In this document: piece after piece, positions 12,701-23,927 of the stretch
How the letters are laid out: each line of letters opens with the position of its first letter
Numbering within the stretch: position 1 is the stretch's first letter
From: Corythucha ciliata
Taxonomy: Eukaryota; Arthropoda; Insecta; Hemiptera; Tingidae
DNA: 64,000 nt
NCBI GenBank assembly: GCA_038030265.1
Contig: CM075940.1
Location: 16,257,604 to 16,321,603 of the forward strand
Reading direction: 5' to 3'
Program-made: the position numbers and the translations under genes
Notes under the pieces: generated by a model
What the model saw: only the letters and a program-made list of their open reading frames with translations
Databases searched by the model: none
What the model was told of the DNA's origin: nothing

Positions 12701-15700
12701 AGCTTGAGGTCGAAAACTTGGATTAGTCATCAGGTCAACATCCTAAAGAAATGTGCAAAAAATCAGAACTACCCGATTTGACGCACGGTACCCCCTCGTT
12801 GAGACGACAAGGTTACAGGGCTATGGGGCTTACAGTTTGGCATGTGAAGGGTAAAATACTGCTTATGAGGCGATCGCCTGCAAAATGTGGGGACTGAGGC
12901 GGCGTATGGTCTTGTGACCGTACACATCGATTGGCAGACCCGCACTAACATAATGCTCAGTAAAAAATCGTACAAGGGCACAAGGTGGTGGCACTAGGCG
13001 GAACAGATGGGGGCCAAAAATACACTCGCGGTTACTGGGGCTATGCACTCCACTCTTACTACCACGATGGAGGTACAAATAGGATAGGTAGGTTCAGGAG
13101 CACCTGAAGCCCAGGAGGGCCCACACCCCGACGACGGGTGGACCCCGGACGTGGTTCAGAATCCTGAGCTGGGAATGATACCTGAAGTTCAGCCTAGAAC
13201 TCTCAAAGATTAGGGGCAGCCGGTGAAAAGTAATCACAACGAACGGCTTTGGTTCACAGACGGATCAAGGACGACAGATGGGACGGGTGCAGGGGAAACG
13301 AGGTGGAATTGAGGCTGTCCACACTTTTTGGAGTACAAACCTCGGTTTTCCAGCGCGATGTCCGCGGAATTAAGGTCTGTGCTACTGAGAATTTACGAAG
13401 GGACGGCCAGAATACACATATCAATATTCTCACGGACAGCCAGGCTGCCATTAGGGAACTCACGGCACCGGTACCGAGCTCGGGGCTCGTATCATGTGGA
13501 ACTGCTGTCAAAGCCTTTGTCTACTGTGCCACGATAACAAGGTAAGCCTTGAATGGGTAACCTGGTACAAAGGCTTCCACGGGAACGAAGAGGAGGTTTC
13601 CCAAGCCGGGAGGGGCTCGAGTAGCGATTTATAATGTGGGAGCGACGTTTTGAACGTTACGTATGATTGGGTCGTAATTGAGAGATTTTTGTTTTCTTCC
13701 CTCAGGCACCCGGTTTTCCGCCATCAATCATCACAATGGCGATAGCCAGATGGGTAAACGTCCAGGCTACTATACGCTAGCAAAGACTCGAGGGACAAAT
13801 ACAGAGTAAGCGCCGGGTCGAACGGAGGGATCTTCGGACGGTGTTTGGGCTGATTCAATCTTCAGCCAGCACACATTCGCAGGCACTCGCGAGTCGCAGG
13901 TTCAGCATCTTCGGGCTTGATACACTATCGGGTGCTCCGACCGGCGAAATTCTAGCCGAGAACCTCCTAAACCTCTTCTGTAGGCAGGGGATCCTGGACT
14001 TGATCCACAGACCAACGGGGGGCACAATAACCCACCTAGAGTTCCTAGCCGGGGACACAAAACCCCTACCCTTGGGTATTGCGTCAAAACGAAAAAAAAA
14101 AACCTGCCACAACTCGTCATGAAAGTCTACAGTACAATGAATTAAGAATTAATTAAAAAAAACAAAAGAAAACAACGTGCAAAAAAAGAAAATGAATAAA
14201 TAAAATCGATCGGGAGTGAGCTTTAAATGAACAATTATGACGCCTCATTTTTTTTTCTTTTAGGCCATGTAAAACCAAGGTTAGTAACACCTTACACTAT
14301 TGAGCCAGAAATTAGCTACTCATTTGTTCTTAATCAAATGTTGAATATTGTTGTTTGCACTGTTACTACTCTAATTACGTATATCAAGTTTGTTCGATAA
14401 CCCATTACTAGCTAATTATATTGGAAATGTAATAATAATAGTTTGCTATTACCTGATTGAACGCTTGCTTTGAAGTGTAAGTAACTACTGGAGCCTGTCC
14501 ATGAAGTTCTTTTTTAGGTAATCTTTCCATACAAGTTCGCATACTTTGCTCCGATCCAAGTGATACAATACAGAACCCTTTTGATTGCCCATTGGATCTT
14601 TTCTCGAAAAATTTGACATCAACGAAGTCTTGTATGCCAAGACTATTGATGGCGTCAATTATGTCTTGATCCGTTGTCCACTGAAAGAAGGGATTGAGCA
14701 ATACACGGTCTATTCACACTAATACACAAGGTTGTCTTACCCATGTTAGATTGCCGATGTACAACTGATACTTCCGCCCGGTGTAGGCCGTCGAATGATT
14801 GGTTACTTGGGACGGCTCAGTTCTCGGAGCGGCAGTATTGTTCGTCGTGGGAGTTTCCGACGTGGTGCTCGTATTGCTCGAAGGTGCTGCGGCAAGAACG
14901 TCATCGTATAAATCGATGCCGTCGCCGCTAGCAGCAAATTCCTCCTGGTCGAAAAAAACGTATGTTTTCAATCGCTTTCAAAGCTAGGGGTAGGTCCATA
15001 ATCCGTATTATCGATCTATGATGGATTCAGAGACTTCTTCAATCAGAGTCAAGTCAACTGATTTTGACGGAAGGAGACTTCAATGTGGCGAAATGCCAAG
15101 TTTTGGATGGGAGAAATAGCCAATGGGCTTCAAAATTGGTGGCAACAACGCCTTTATACAGAGGCAACCCCGACGCTTGACCCCCAGATCGGGGTCTGGG
15201 GAATCGTCCTCCTTCGAGAGACGCACTCCATGAGTTACACACCGATACTGAGGAAAGCCGATCTGCTGACCGAATTCAGATTCCGACCTTAGCGAGATTT
15301 TAACTTTAGTTGTTTAAAAATCAAACAGTTTGTTAAAAAGTGCCATCTGCTTCGGGGCACTTTAAGGAGGCCTCAAAGTCGGAAGGCCTCTGAACACGGC
15401 CCCTGGCATCGGTATCAGTTTCAAGGCCGAGACCAATACCAACTTTTTCCAGGCATAAACGAGACCACCACAATTTTCAAGATGAGACCAATACTTTGAC
15501 TCTGTGGATGTCTCTAGCGAATCGTTTACCCCCTGAGATCCTTTTCGGCAGGGTCCGGCAATATTCATCGATTTACTACTGTCTGCCAGACACATAAACC
15601 ACGTCCGACTCATATCTGAAAAGGTTGAAAAGTCATACCTGAAAACCCACCCTTTCAATGTAGTCGATATTTCTAAAAATTTCTATGATTTAACCCTGGA

Positions 15701-18700
15701 CGAATCTGCGTACCTTCTTCAGGATTACTAGAGGCGGGGAATCCGAAAATTTCTTGTCCATGACTTCACCACTATCAAAAATCCTCGCAGTCAGTCCTCT
15801 TCATTAGCACTAGTACGATCACAAAAGTCAGCAATCAGTAATCAATAGAAATAATTTTTTGGCTACTTTGTCTAGGCTAGTAAGGGAAGCAAGTAAAGTA
15901 ATTAAGCAAGGCGAAAATATGGTGGGGCCTAAGCCTATTTACATACCACAAAATGACGTAGCTTTCACCACGTATTTTTCTCTAATATAAACTTGATTCT
16001 CAGTTATTTAATAACACTTCTTCACTATCGTAATACACGTCTACGTCATCAGAAATTTTGGTGTTAGTATCAAAACAACTCGGAGGCGTTGATAACGACG
16101 CCGGCAGTTGATTGTATTATTATGGTAGGGCGCGTACAAGGTGATTAGAATACGATGGGCTTTTATATTGGTTAATATATTTTATCCTCCTTGGTTATGA
16201 CGTATCTGGGGTATTCTAACAGTTTTAAAACAAATTAACAGATGAAGAATGGAGATGGTGTTCTGCTCTAATTTTATAAATAGTTAGAATATCCCAGGCA
16301 CGTCATAAGTGAGCCCACCTCTTATTCTAATCACCTTGAGGCGCGTACACAAGTGCGAGCCGGCCACAACACGTGCGGTTCGTGTTGCGCTCGTCGAAAA
16401 TTTTCTCCCCACGTCCTCAAAGAAGTTGGGCCCCCCAAATTAGCCCCCCTCGTCCGCAATGGTGCCAAAATAAGGCACCCGACGTGCACCACCAAACTTA
16501 AATAGTGCACCAACCACCAAGTCGAGAAAAACGCAATTTTCATATTTATCAGGTGCACCATCTTGAGAACAGGTGAAAAACAAAGGGGGAGTAGCCCCCC
16601 AAGTAGTGATTTGACGAATGGGATCGATGATACCCGTTATTCACCGACAGGCACCACTAAAACTATTTCGAGCCCAAACCCCCAGAAAAATCATTTTCCT
16701 GAACAATGTGAGGGGGTAGCCCCCCTCAAGTTGTGATTTTCTGTGATTTGACGAATGGAATCGAAGGCACGCGTTATGCACCGACAGGCACCACTAAAAC
16801 TAAAGAACGGACCTGCATCAACAAAACCTCTAGAGAAACCACAATACACTGTCGGCGAGACCACTCTTCTATGGCTCGGAGTGCAAGCCAAGCCAAATTC
16901 TTCTTACTCGCAACAGTCTTTTACAAACCACGAATGTTTTTTCTTCTTGACCCAATACAAAGGAAAAAAGCCGATCAAATGATTGCAACGCGAGAGAATC
17001 AGTGCCTTGATTCCATTCTCCAAATCACCTAAAATCACAACTTGGAAGCTAACCCCCGACCCTACATACATCCACCGCGAATAAGAGCATCCATCAGGAT
17101 TTTTTTTCCCCGCGACTTTCGGGAAATGCTGGACATAATTTTAGTGCTATAATGAGGAATTATTCTTGACAAAGCATTTAAATGTTCATTGAAATAATGT
17201 TATTTAAATGGGACATTCGACATTTTTTTAATATTCTAGAAAAACGTTTAAGAAATACTATTTCATAGAATTTTGCTACTTGCGGGACATCCACCGCGAA
17301 TACGACCATGCATCAGGATTTTATTTAAATGCTGGACATAATTTTAGTGTTGTATTTTGGTGCATAACAGGTACGTTCGATTTCATTCGTCAAATCACTG
17401 CATAAGAGGCTACCCCCTCTCTCACCTTGTTCAGGAAATTTAATTTTTTCGGGGGTTTGAGATTGGTGCTAGAAATAGTTTTAGTGGCGCCTGTCGGTGT
17501 ATATAAAGGGGTGCAATCGATTCCATTCGTCAAATCATCGAAAATCACTACTGGGGGGGGCTACCCCCTCACATTGTTCAGGAAAATTTATTTTTCCGAG
17601 GGTTGGGGCTGGTGCTCGGAATAGTTTTAGTGGAACCGCGTGCTTGGAGTCCGCGACGGCTTGAAACCCCGTACACATGCACGAGCCGGACGCAGCGTGT
17701 TGTGTCTCGGTCGTGCCCGGCTCATACATGTATACGCGCCCTTGGATTATTCGATCTTTGAGTTTGTTTGTGTTAATCTCTCTAAGGGACTAATAAATTT
17801 TTCGTCATTGACTATTCTTGCTGCAACAGATAGGAATCGGAGGCTTGTCTTCTTGTGATAATGGTAGCTGCTCAATCCCACCTTTGTCTTGATATTTACC
17901 ATTATAGTTATTCGCAAACAGGTTCTTGTAAATGGAATGACAGGGATGGTACTGTGGCTGCATCTACACCGGAATACTTCTGTACCTAGTGGGACAAAAT
18001 TCTTCTCGGTTCTTGGCATGAATTTTTTACGGATCTTTAAAAATATATTTCTTGAAGGCTGGAAGAGGATGGGAAACAAATAACCGTCGAAGCGTCGCCT
18101 GCTACATAGTTAGTTTTCTTTGTTTACCCATATGAGCCGTTAAATTCCTTATCGAATAAAATAAAAAATTTGAATGGCGTTAAATTCCTTTGTATCGTGA
18201 AGAATTGATTCAGCTTCATCGGACAGACGAAGATGCTGTCTATCAAAGTTATACTTATTCCAGTGCACTATGGGCCTTCCTATGTTCCTAACTAAGTCAA
18301 GGAACGGTGAGTCTCTAAATGCGAAACAAAGGACCACATAGGGAGTCGGGAACTGCATCAATATGATTTGCACCCTCGTGTGACGACGGCTTACAGAAAA
18401 ATCGTCTTTGCGAAGGAGTTCGCGCAGTAAGTTGCTTTTCCTTGAGATGTATCCCCATTTGGATGGACTTTTTTTCGAAATAATACAAGGAATGCCCGGT
18501 GGGGTACTGACGATGATTACAATAATTCAAAATACTTGATGTATAAATGTGATTGCAGTTATCCGATTGAGATTTTTGTCATCCTTACGCAGACATTGAG
18601 CCTTCTTCAGTCAAAGCCGACAGATCAGCCCACCCAGTAGAACTACGTCAGACTGATATGGTTCGTTCATTCCAAATAAATTGGTTTTTCTTGCCTGAAG

Positions 18701-19646
18701 ATTACTCTTACAGAACTCCAACACACACAAAACGATCTAACAAAACAACACCTCAATTGACTGGCATTTTACTATGGTCAACTTTACAGAACTAGAAGGG
18801 GGGTTGACTGGTTGAGTAATGAATTGTTTCTCACCCACTTAAAACGAGACCATAATATCTTCCACTTAAGAAAATCCACTGCAGATTATGTGATTAGTGA
18901 AGGTTTAGCCCCCTCCTCGTACGGATCTTAAAGTTAATTCTAAAATAGAAAAAGAAATTTGAGCAGAAACCATGATCTTTGCTTTTCGATACCGATGGCT
19001 CCGAGACTGAAAGCGGCTTTCATATTCGAGACAGAGACCAGGTTCGTGCATCACTACCCGTACATCAAATTCAAATCTTAATCCTCCTACGTTATTCAGC
19101 CCAGAGCCTAGTAATTTAGTCCAAATTGAAGTATTCGGTCCAGTCACTTCAATTTATCACCGGAACAACCTTACAATGTGTCATCACTCGCATGCGGCAC
19201 GCTACATATGACGTCTGTTTTTCTCGGAGTTTTTTCGCGGGTTTTAGACAAGAGCGAAAAACAATAGCCTATCATAGCCAGGGGCATAAATTTAGATGGA
19301 GCGGTAAGCTCTTGAAAACACGCGCAAAGTCATGTCTCCTAAAACAAGGTCAAATAAATATTTATGCCATAAAATCCAATAAAATAAGGGACTCGTAATA
19401 CAAACTGCCTTAGGCGAAACGACGATAGGAAAGGAAATAACAATGAACGCGTATTATAACCCATTAATAGTTATCCGAGCCGCTACAGGAACGAGGAAAA
19501 AATGGAGTGGGATGGAGGAGAGGGGCTAAAGAGGTAGGCCGGAATTCGGAGAAATTGAGCAGAATTACTGAAAATACGACATTTACCTGTGTAAAATCTT
19601 GCTCGATGTCTTCAGCGTATAAGTCAATATCGGCGGAATCGGCCAT
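755..19646 (-). CDS. CPSF6: Cleavage and polyadenylation specificity factor subunit 6 (CFIm68)
   Basis: The protein is the larger subunit of cleavage factor Im, which binds UGUA elements with CPSF5/NUDT21 in the nucleus and directs pre-mRNA 3'-end processing and poly(A)-site choice. The 14 exons (19646-19587, 14944-14741, 14680-14453, 5413-5164, 3689-3622, 3507-3435, 3377-3258, 3180-2972, 2906-2771, 2705-2550, 2487-2340, 2152-2066, 1559-1476, 917-755) join in phase to about 661 aa; the human protein has 551. Exon 1 encodes [20 protein letters not shown]. Exons 2-3 carry the RRM, with RNP2 LYIGNLTW and RNP1 SKGFCIVSL. Exons 4-8 are Pro/Gly-rich. Exons 9-10 hold the conserved block with [10 protein letters not shown] and [12 protein letters not shown]. 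Exons 11-14 form the RS/RD-rich tail that binds SR-type partners. Introns 1 (4.6 kb) and 3 (9 kb) are packed with repeats. Homology is certain; minor splice sites (exons 6 and 8) are inferred from phase. Confidence 0.95.
5414..6750. other. CPSF6 intron 3, 3' portion
   Basis: AT-rich intronic DNA with homopolymer runs, including a long T run near 6240. I see no coding signal or recognised element. Confidence 0.4.
6750..7900 (-). mobile_element. Degenerate LINE 3' end, minus orientation
   Basis: This is a fragment of a non-LTR retrotransposon inside CPSF6 intron 3, antisense to the LINE further right. The minus strand at 7366-7240 reads a zinc-knuckle-like C-terminus (C-x2-C-x8-H-x4-C within GDPTCEGCG...HVICDC), typical of the end of ORF2 in LINEs that also carry RNase H. 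Two diverged copies of one ~150-bp segment lie at about 6800-6945 and 7680-7840, both containing GTTGACAGATACCCGA. Either two related 3' ends are nested or the tail was duplicated. Frames are broken, so it is inactive. Confidence 0.65.
7900..9400. other. CPSF6 intron 3, unassigned
   Basis: Mostly AT-rich DNA with short G and A homopolymers. I see no recognisable gene. Short ORFs here lack homology that I recognise. Confidence 0.35.
9400..11150 (+). pseudogene. Degenerate LINE ORF2, reverse-transcriptase part
   Basis: This is the 5' part of a broken non-LTR retrotransposon in CPSF6 intron 3, antisense to the host gene. Around 10180-10270 a frame reads [18 protein letters not shown], typical of the segment before the RT domain. 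Positions 10431-11021 encode an RT core with QFAYQ, the motif-A-like [12 protein letters not shown], and a [12 protein letters not shown] block in place of the usual CPQGGVLSPLLW. The expected YADD catalytic motif reads YAVE, so the enzyme would be dead even where the frame is open. Frameshifts and stops interrupt the rest. RNase H and tail sequences continue at 12790-14120 beyond an inserted palindrome. The RT/RNase H layout fits the R1/LOA/I group, but I cannot fix the clade. Confidence 0.75.
11250..11364. repeat. Short TIR element (MITE-like), about 115 bp
   Basis: The left end (CCCTATTCTGTAACTCGTAA... to TTAGCAAAAT) is mirrored by the right end, whose reverse complement reads TCCCTGTAACTCTTAACGCG then TGCGTTAGCGAAAT. 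The arms are about 40 bp with a short AT-rich centre. No transposase frame is present. Confidence 0.7.
11365..11457. repeat. Partial copy of the AGGGGCC-terminus MITE family
   Basis: The sequence (GATCCAAGGACGCCGAATAAG ... GGCACTTTTCCCC ... AAGGCCCCT) matches the interior and right end of the elements at 44712-44841 and 57427-57560. The left terminus is missing, apparently replaced by the adjacent TIR element. Confidence 0.6.
11484..12789. repeat. 1.3-kb near-palindrome (foldback element) inserted in the LINE
   Basis: The left arm starts ACCGTGCGTGAAATCGGGTA and the right arm ends with its near-exact reverse complement, TACCCGATTTGACGCACGGT. Pairing continues inwards for roughly 550 bp with only scattered mismatches, through blocks such as TTTGACAAGGTTGCGTTCGG and GGAAGGATGCC. 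A less similar centre lies at about 12045-12235. No ORF resembles a transposase. It sits between the RT part and the RNase H part of the LINE, so it is younger than the LINE. Confidence 0.85.
12790..14120 (+). pseudogene. Degenerate LINE ORF2, RNase H and 3' part
   Basis: This continues the LINE of 9400-11150. At about 13245-13290 a frame reads [16 protein letters not shown], the first RNase H strand with its catalytic Asp. Near 13425 [15 protein letters not shown] is the second Asp block. About 13550-13600 encodes [21 protein letters not shown], the usual V-x-W-V-x-G-H-x-G-x-x-GNE region in altered form. These blocks lie in different frames, so the copy is dead. An A-rich stretch follows near 14089. 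Confidence 0.75.
14945..16128. other. CPSF6 intron 1, 3' part
   Basis: Intronic sequence with no coding signal that I can support. Confidence 0.4.
16129..17741. mobile_element. Foldback DNA element with inverted subterminal repeats
   Basis: The outer ends are inverted: left GGCGCGTACACAAGTGCGAG (16340) and right, as reverse complement, GGCGCGTATACATGTATGAG (from 17738). Inside, a block containing TTTGACGAATGG and CACCGACAGGCACCACTAAA occurs near 16610 and again near 16750. The same block appears inverted near 17400-17500 and 17520-17640. I see no transposase ORF. A smaller TIR element (16137-16338) has split off the left tip. Confidence 0.7.
16137..16338. repeat. MITE nested in the foldback element, 8-bp duplication
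   Basis: The termini are CAAGGTGATTAGAATA and, at the right end, its exact inverse TATTCTAATCACCTTG. A second pair further inside (GACGTATCTGGGGTATTCTA and TAGAATATCCCAGGCACGTC) is also inverted. GGCGCGTA occurs at 16129-16136 and again at 16340-16347, consistent with an 8-bp target-site duplication as made by hAT-type elements. Confidence 0.75.
17742..19586. other. CPSF6 intron 1, 5' part
   Basis: Intronic sequence. The ORFs here are short and lack recognisable homology. Confidence 0.35.
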
Positions 19647-20309
19647 GGTGTCAAACAAAAGCCGATTTCACCATAAAAAACGCGGCTTTTTCTAGAGAAA
19701 GCTTTCTGTTCGAGATGGGACCAAACAAATGATGAACGACACTTCCCCCTGCCAAACACTGTCTCTAACTGAAGTATGGCGATCTACCGCTAGCTGGGAT
19801 GCCTCCACCCAAGGTGAATATACTGAGGTGTGATCACTTCGGTTAGGCAACACGCAACGCACGAAACGGGCAAAACGTGTGACGTACTTGGTCTATTAGT
19901 CTTCGGACGCCCCCATTACAAATGCAATTGCACAGGATTCCAATCTTTTTTTTTTTTTTTTTCAAAACATTTTTTGCCTTTGGTTTTTTTTTTAATCTTA
20001 CGAGCGCCTCTAATACCTACTTAAAACACTTCTTTAAAATAAAAACAGAAAGGAACAAAATGGATGCTGGATATTGCAGTGGAAAGAAAAAATATATTCA
20101 AGAGAAACGGGGAAAAATATGATATAATCGTATAGCCATTAGAAAAGTATTGCAACATGATGCTTCACATGAACTGAAAGATCTGAAATATAAATCAAAT
20201 AAAAAAATCGGTACTTCCTTCCAGTACGCGCATAAAATATGTGTTTTTTTTTTCACGAAATGAGGTTTTATAACAAAAACTATCCATGCCCACAAAATCA
20301 AGAGCATTG

Positions 20310-21000
20310 CGGATCTAAATCATTTTCCGATTAAAATCCAAAATCAAGATCCTGGATCTAGATCTGGATTTAGATCCTTTTTCGAAGGATCTGAATCTAG
20401 GATTTTAAAGGATCTTAGGAAAAAGTATTTTGGATTTTAAAGCAAGATCTTTTAACAGATCCTTTTGCTTCCTTTCATCGAAAAAAATTAAAAGCATAGT
20501 CAGCTTGAAGTTTCAGCACCACCCCGCGCTCATTAAACCAGCCCATGCCGTTCTCCCTGCCATTACTGCCGCACTGTCAGCTTTTGCTTTTGTCTTTCAA
20601 TCTTCAACTAACCGAATCTACGATGAGTTCTCGGCCCCCCCCCCCCATTCCTCTTTTTAAACCGAGTTCGTTTCCATTCTTCGTTCGTGTTCCCGCGTGG
20701 CTCATAAAGTTTTGTTGTTTTGATTGATCGTATTTTGTTATTCGTTCAAATTACCGCGAGGTGACGTGCGTCGGTGTGTCATGGACATGAGCAGCATCGG
20801 TTCCGAGCATGAGTTCCGAATTTAATTTTTAACTTATGAAAAAATAAATATCTTGGATCTTTAAAGGATTTTCAAAATCCAAGGATCTTGATCCCGATCC
20901 TTTTTCTATTCGAAGATCTGGATCTTTGATCTCAATCATTTTTTAGAACAGAGGATTTTGTATTTTGGATTTAGATCCAAAAAATGAGGATCTTGTCAAG
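20310..21000. repeat. GGATCT-rich inverted low-complexity blocks
   Basis: Two blocks (about 20310-20465 and 20850-21000) are full of GGATCT, AGATCC and TTTTGGATTTTAAA-type words in both orientations, and are roughly inverse to each other. They flank a unique ~380-bp core. No ORF of note. A foldback-like element is possible. Confidence 0.5.
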
Positions 21001-23410
21001 CTCAATCTCCCCTCGTATTTATGAATTAAAACAGTCAACACATGAGATTTTTTCGAAAAACCCTGAATTTTCTGAATTTATCGAAGAACAAAGGTTTTTC
21101 CTTGCGCTAAGAAAAATTTGCTAAAATAAAAAATCAAAAATTTATGGCAATAAGAGCTAGCCTTCAATTTAATTTGACCAGAAAAACGAATTTTTAATGA
21201 TAAGGAAGGGCTAAAATATTCTTGCAAGTTTTGCATTGTTGCCTTTTCTGGAATTTTTCAATTTCATTCTTAAATTGAAAAGAAGTGGATTAACATAATT
21301 AATTATGACTCATGAAAAACATAAAACTTTCAAGAATTTGCAGGTACCAGCCCAAGTTGCAATTTTTTCCTGTTTACATATTTTTTTTAGACTAGAGGCA
21401 AATTTCCTTTTCCTTGACAGATCACCTTCAGAATGCAGCATGAAACTCATTCTAATTATCACCCTTAATTTTACAAATCTTTTAATTATGTATTTCTAAG
21501 AGCAATTGTTTGATACTTTTTTCGATAAAGTCAATGTAATTTTTCTGACTATTCCCTTTTGTTTTAAAAAGTTTTCTCTCTCAAAGGTTTTTCTGAGAAA
21601 GTGTTCCTGCCAGGGTAGAAGGCACGGAAAAAAAAAAAAAAAAAAAAAAAAAAATCGTTAGGAACGTTCTCCGTACTAGAAAGAAAAAGACTTCAAAATT
21701 AGATTTCTAAAATAGCAAAAAACGGCATTTCCCCAATGAGAGAAGATGCCTCACATTTTTTTCTCTCAAAATGCAGGCCAAATTCGAGTTTCCCGTTGCG
21801 AAAAGTCTTGAGGTTTCCATTTTAGGATTATAAACCACCAGACACACGGACGTACTTCCAGCCCAAACCACTTTTATCGGCCTTTCACTCTATTTATATT
21901 ATGATTTATGAATATGAATTACACACGAACTCGATTTTACTGTAAGTCCTTTTCCCAACGGGAAAATGGAAGTAATTATATTTAATTGGGGGTCGTTTCG
22001 ATGATCTGTTGCACCTATACCCGCACAAGAAATGTTATGATTATTACACTATCTCTAATTAGAGTATTTTATTTCAAATAAGTAAGAGTACTCATTTAAC
22101 TGCTCTGTAAACTGGTAAAGGAGTATTTCTTTTTGTATTTAAGTAACATTCCACCCCCTTGCCAGTTACCACAAAAACGCGGTTTTCAACATTTGTTTAT
22201 TTATTTACCGAAATAATTATTTATAAGCATAAATAGCATTAAGCATAATTTAGCATTAAGTAAAAATTAAACATAAAAATGGTAAATTACGATAATTTTG
22301 GCTGGAAAAATGCAGTTACATTCTTAATTTCCACATTCACTAATGTAAAGCCTGATGCATAGATGGAGGGTGATAGACCAAGTACGTCATCCACGAAGCT
22401 CAAACGAGACGCCATATTGCCCCTTGAAAAGTGAGCACACCTCTGCATATTCATCTTGGCCACCACCCTGTGGTGCGAAGGTTATTTCCTGACGGGGGCG
22501 TTATTAAATGGTCAGTTTGGGAGAATGATTGTTTTTTTGGCCCTTAAATGGGACCGTTCTATTAAATGCTGATGGCAGTCATTTCAGGCAAGCGCTTTGA
22601 AATGTGTCGTTTAAAGTAGGAAACCTGAAACAAGCGCTCCCAGAAAACACAGTGTGCTAATCGCAACCTAACTACTAAAAATTGGCTGAATTAGGCGAAA
22701 ATTAATCAATTTAACTTGACATCTGCGAAAACAATTCCAAGTCCATCAAATTTTTATGTTGGCAAGAACTACCCCCTCCAACGCCTTAATGGCTCTTTAT
22801 CCACTGTCCTTGTCGGAGGGGGATCCCCACCCACTCATTGCTAAATGTTCTCCGGCTGTACATTGTCCTCCGTCTCGCGTGGTGATGAAGTTGACGGACG
22901 ATCTAATAGCCGTGTGACTTGTACTAATGAAACGCAAGTGATAGCGAACACAAATTCTGTCTTCTTTTTTTTCGTGTATTTTTTTTTTTTGCTAGTTTTA
23001 ACTCAGGGTCTTGGGTTCGCGTAGAGTGTTATCAACAGGTCTCGTTATTTTGTGTTGTGTTGGTGATACAAACAATGCATTCGTGCATTTGAAAGCGAAT
23101 CGTGTGAACGTCTGAAGTCAGTGGAAGGACACTTGTTCAATCATTTTCGCGACCAGCCGACGAGCGTCAGCTTGATATCAGTTTATAAAACTCTTAAATG
23201 CTCCAGTTTTGGCTGCCTCCGATAGCTAGTTATGTTATCTACGCTGATGTGCATAGCCATTTAGCAAGGTAAACCATTTTTATTTTTGTTCTTCAATTCT
23301 GTATTGCCAGGGCAAATACTCCTTGGAAATGCGGTGATGAGGTAAAATAGACATTAGAGAATGACTGGATCTCTTCGATGTTAATAGAACCTTTTAGGGT
23401 GTTATGGACC
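21001..23410. other. Intergenic region upstream of the conserved unknown gene
   Basis: AT-rich DNA with a poly-A run near 21630. The stretch at about 23160-23268 ends in AAG followed by GTAAAC and could be a 5' UTR exon of the next gene; this is inference only. Confidence 0.3.
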
Positions 23411-23551
23411 AGGGGCCCTATTCTCCAACAGCAAGCAATATTTTTTTCGCCAGCCATGTGTCTATTTCATTCATTTGTTTGAAGAAACTTAATGAAATAA
23501 ACATATGACTGCGAAAAAGCTATTGCTTCGGAGTTAGAGAATAGGCCCCCT
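23411..23551. repeat. AGGGGCC-terminus MITE, 141 bp
   Basis: The left end AGGGGCCCTATTCTCCAACA is mirrored at the right end, whose reverse complement is AGGGGGCCTATTCTCTAACT. Pairing continues inwards through GAAGCAATA and TTTTTCGCAGTCATATG-type words. It shares its terminus with elements at 44712-44841 and 57427-57560. Confidence 0.75.
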
Positions 23552-23927
23552 GCTCGTAAAACTCCTGTCCTGGGTGACAAGGATAATCATTGCCTTCCTC
23601 TCTTCGTCCAGAAGTCTATAAATTTCTCACTTACTTTCGTTTATAACAAAAAGCACATGATAAAATATTTATAATCACGGAACTTGGGTGCATGACCATG
23701 AATTTGGTCTGAGTGGGTCATTACTTAGAACTAAAGTCGTATTGCCTCTGAACTTCAGGCTTTATCAAACATTCTCTGCTGAGATACTCCATTGGGTTAC
23801 CACAGAAGCGAAGTATCCTTACTTGAACAAATCCTGTGTGTGATTCTTGTGTTATGAATTCAGTGACCCGAACAATAATCTCTCGGTATTAAAATTTTAC
23901 CATGTCTCTTTTCTATTCAGATTAAGC

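Noticed and set aside
23005..23030. Possible tRNA B-box-like GGGTTCG
   Set aside because: No matching A box, cloverleaf stems or anticodon arm around it.
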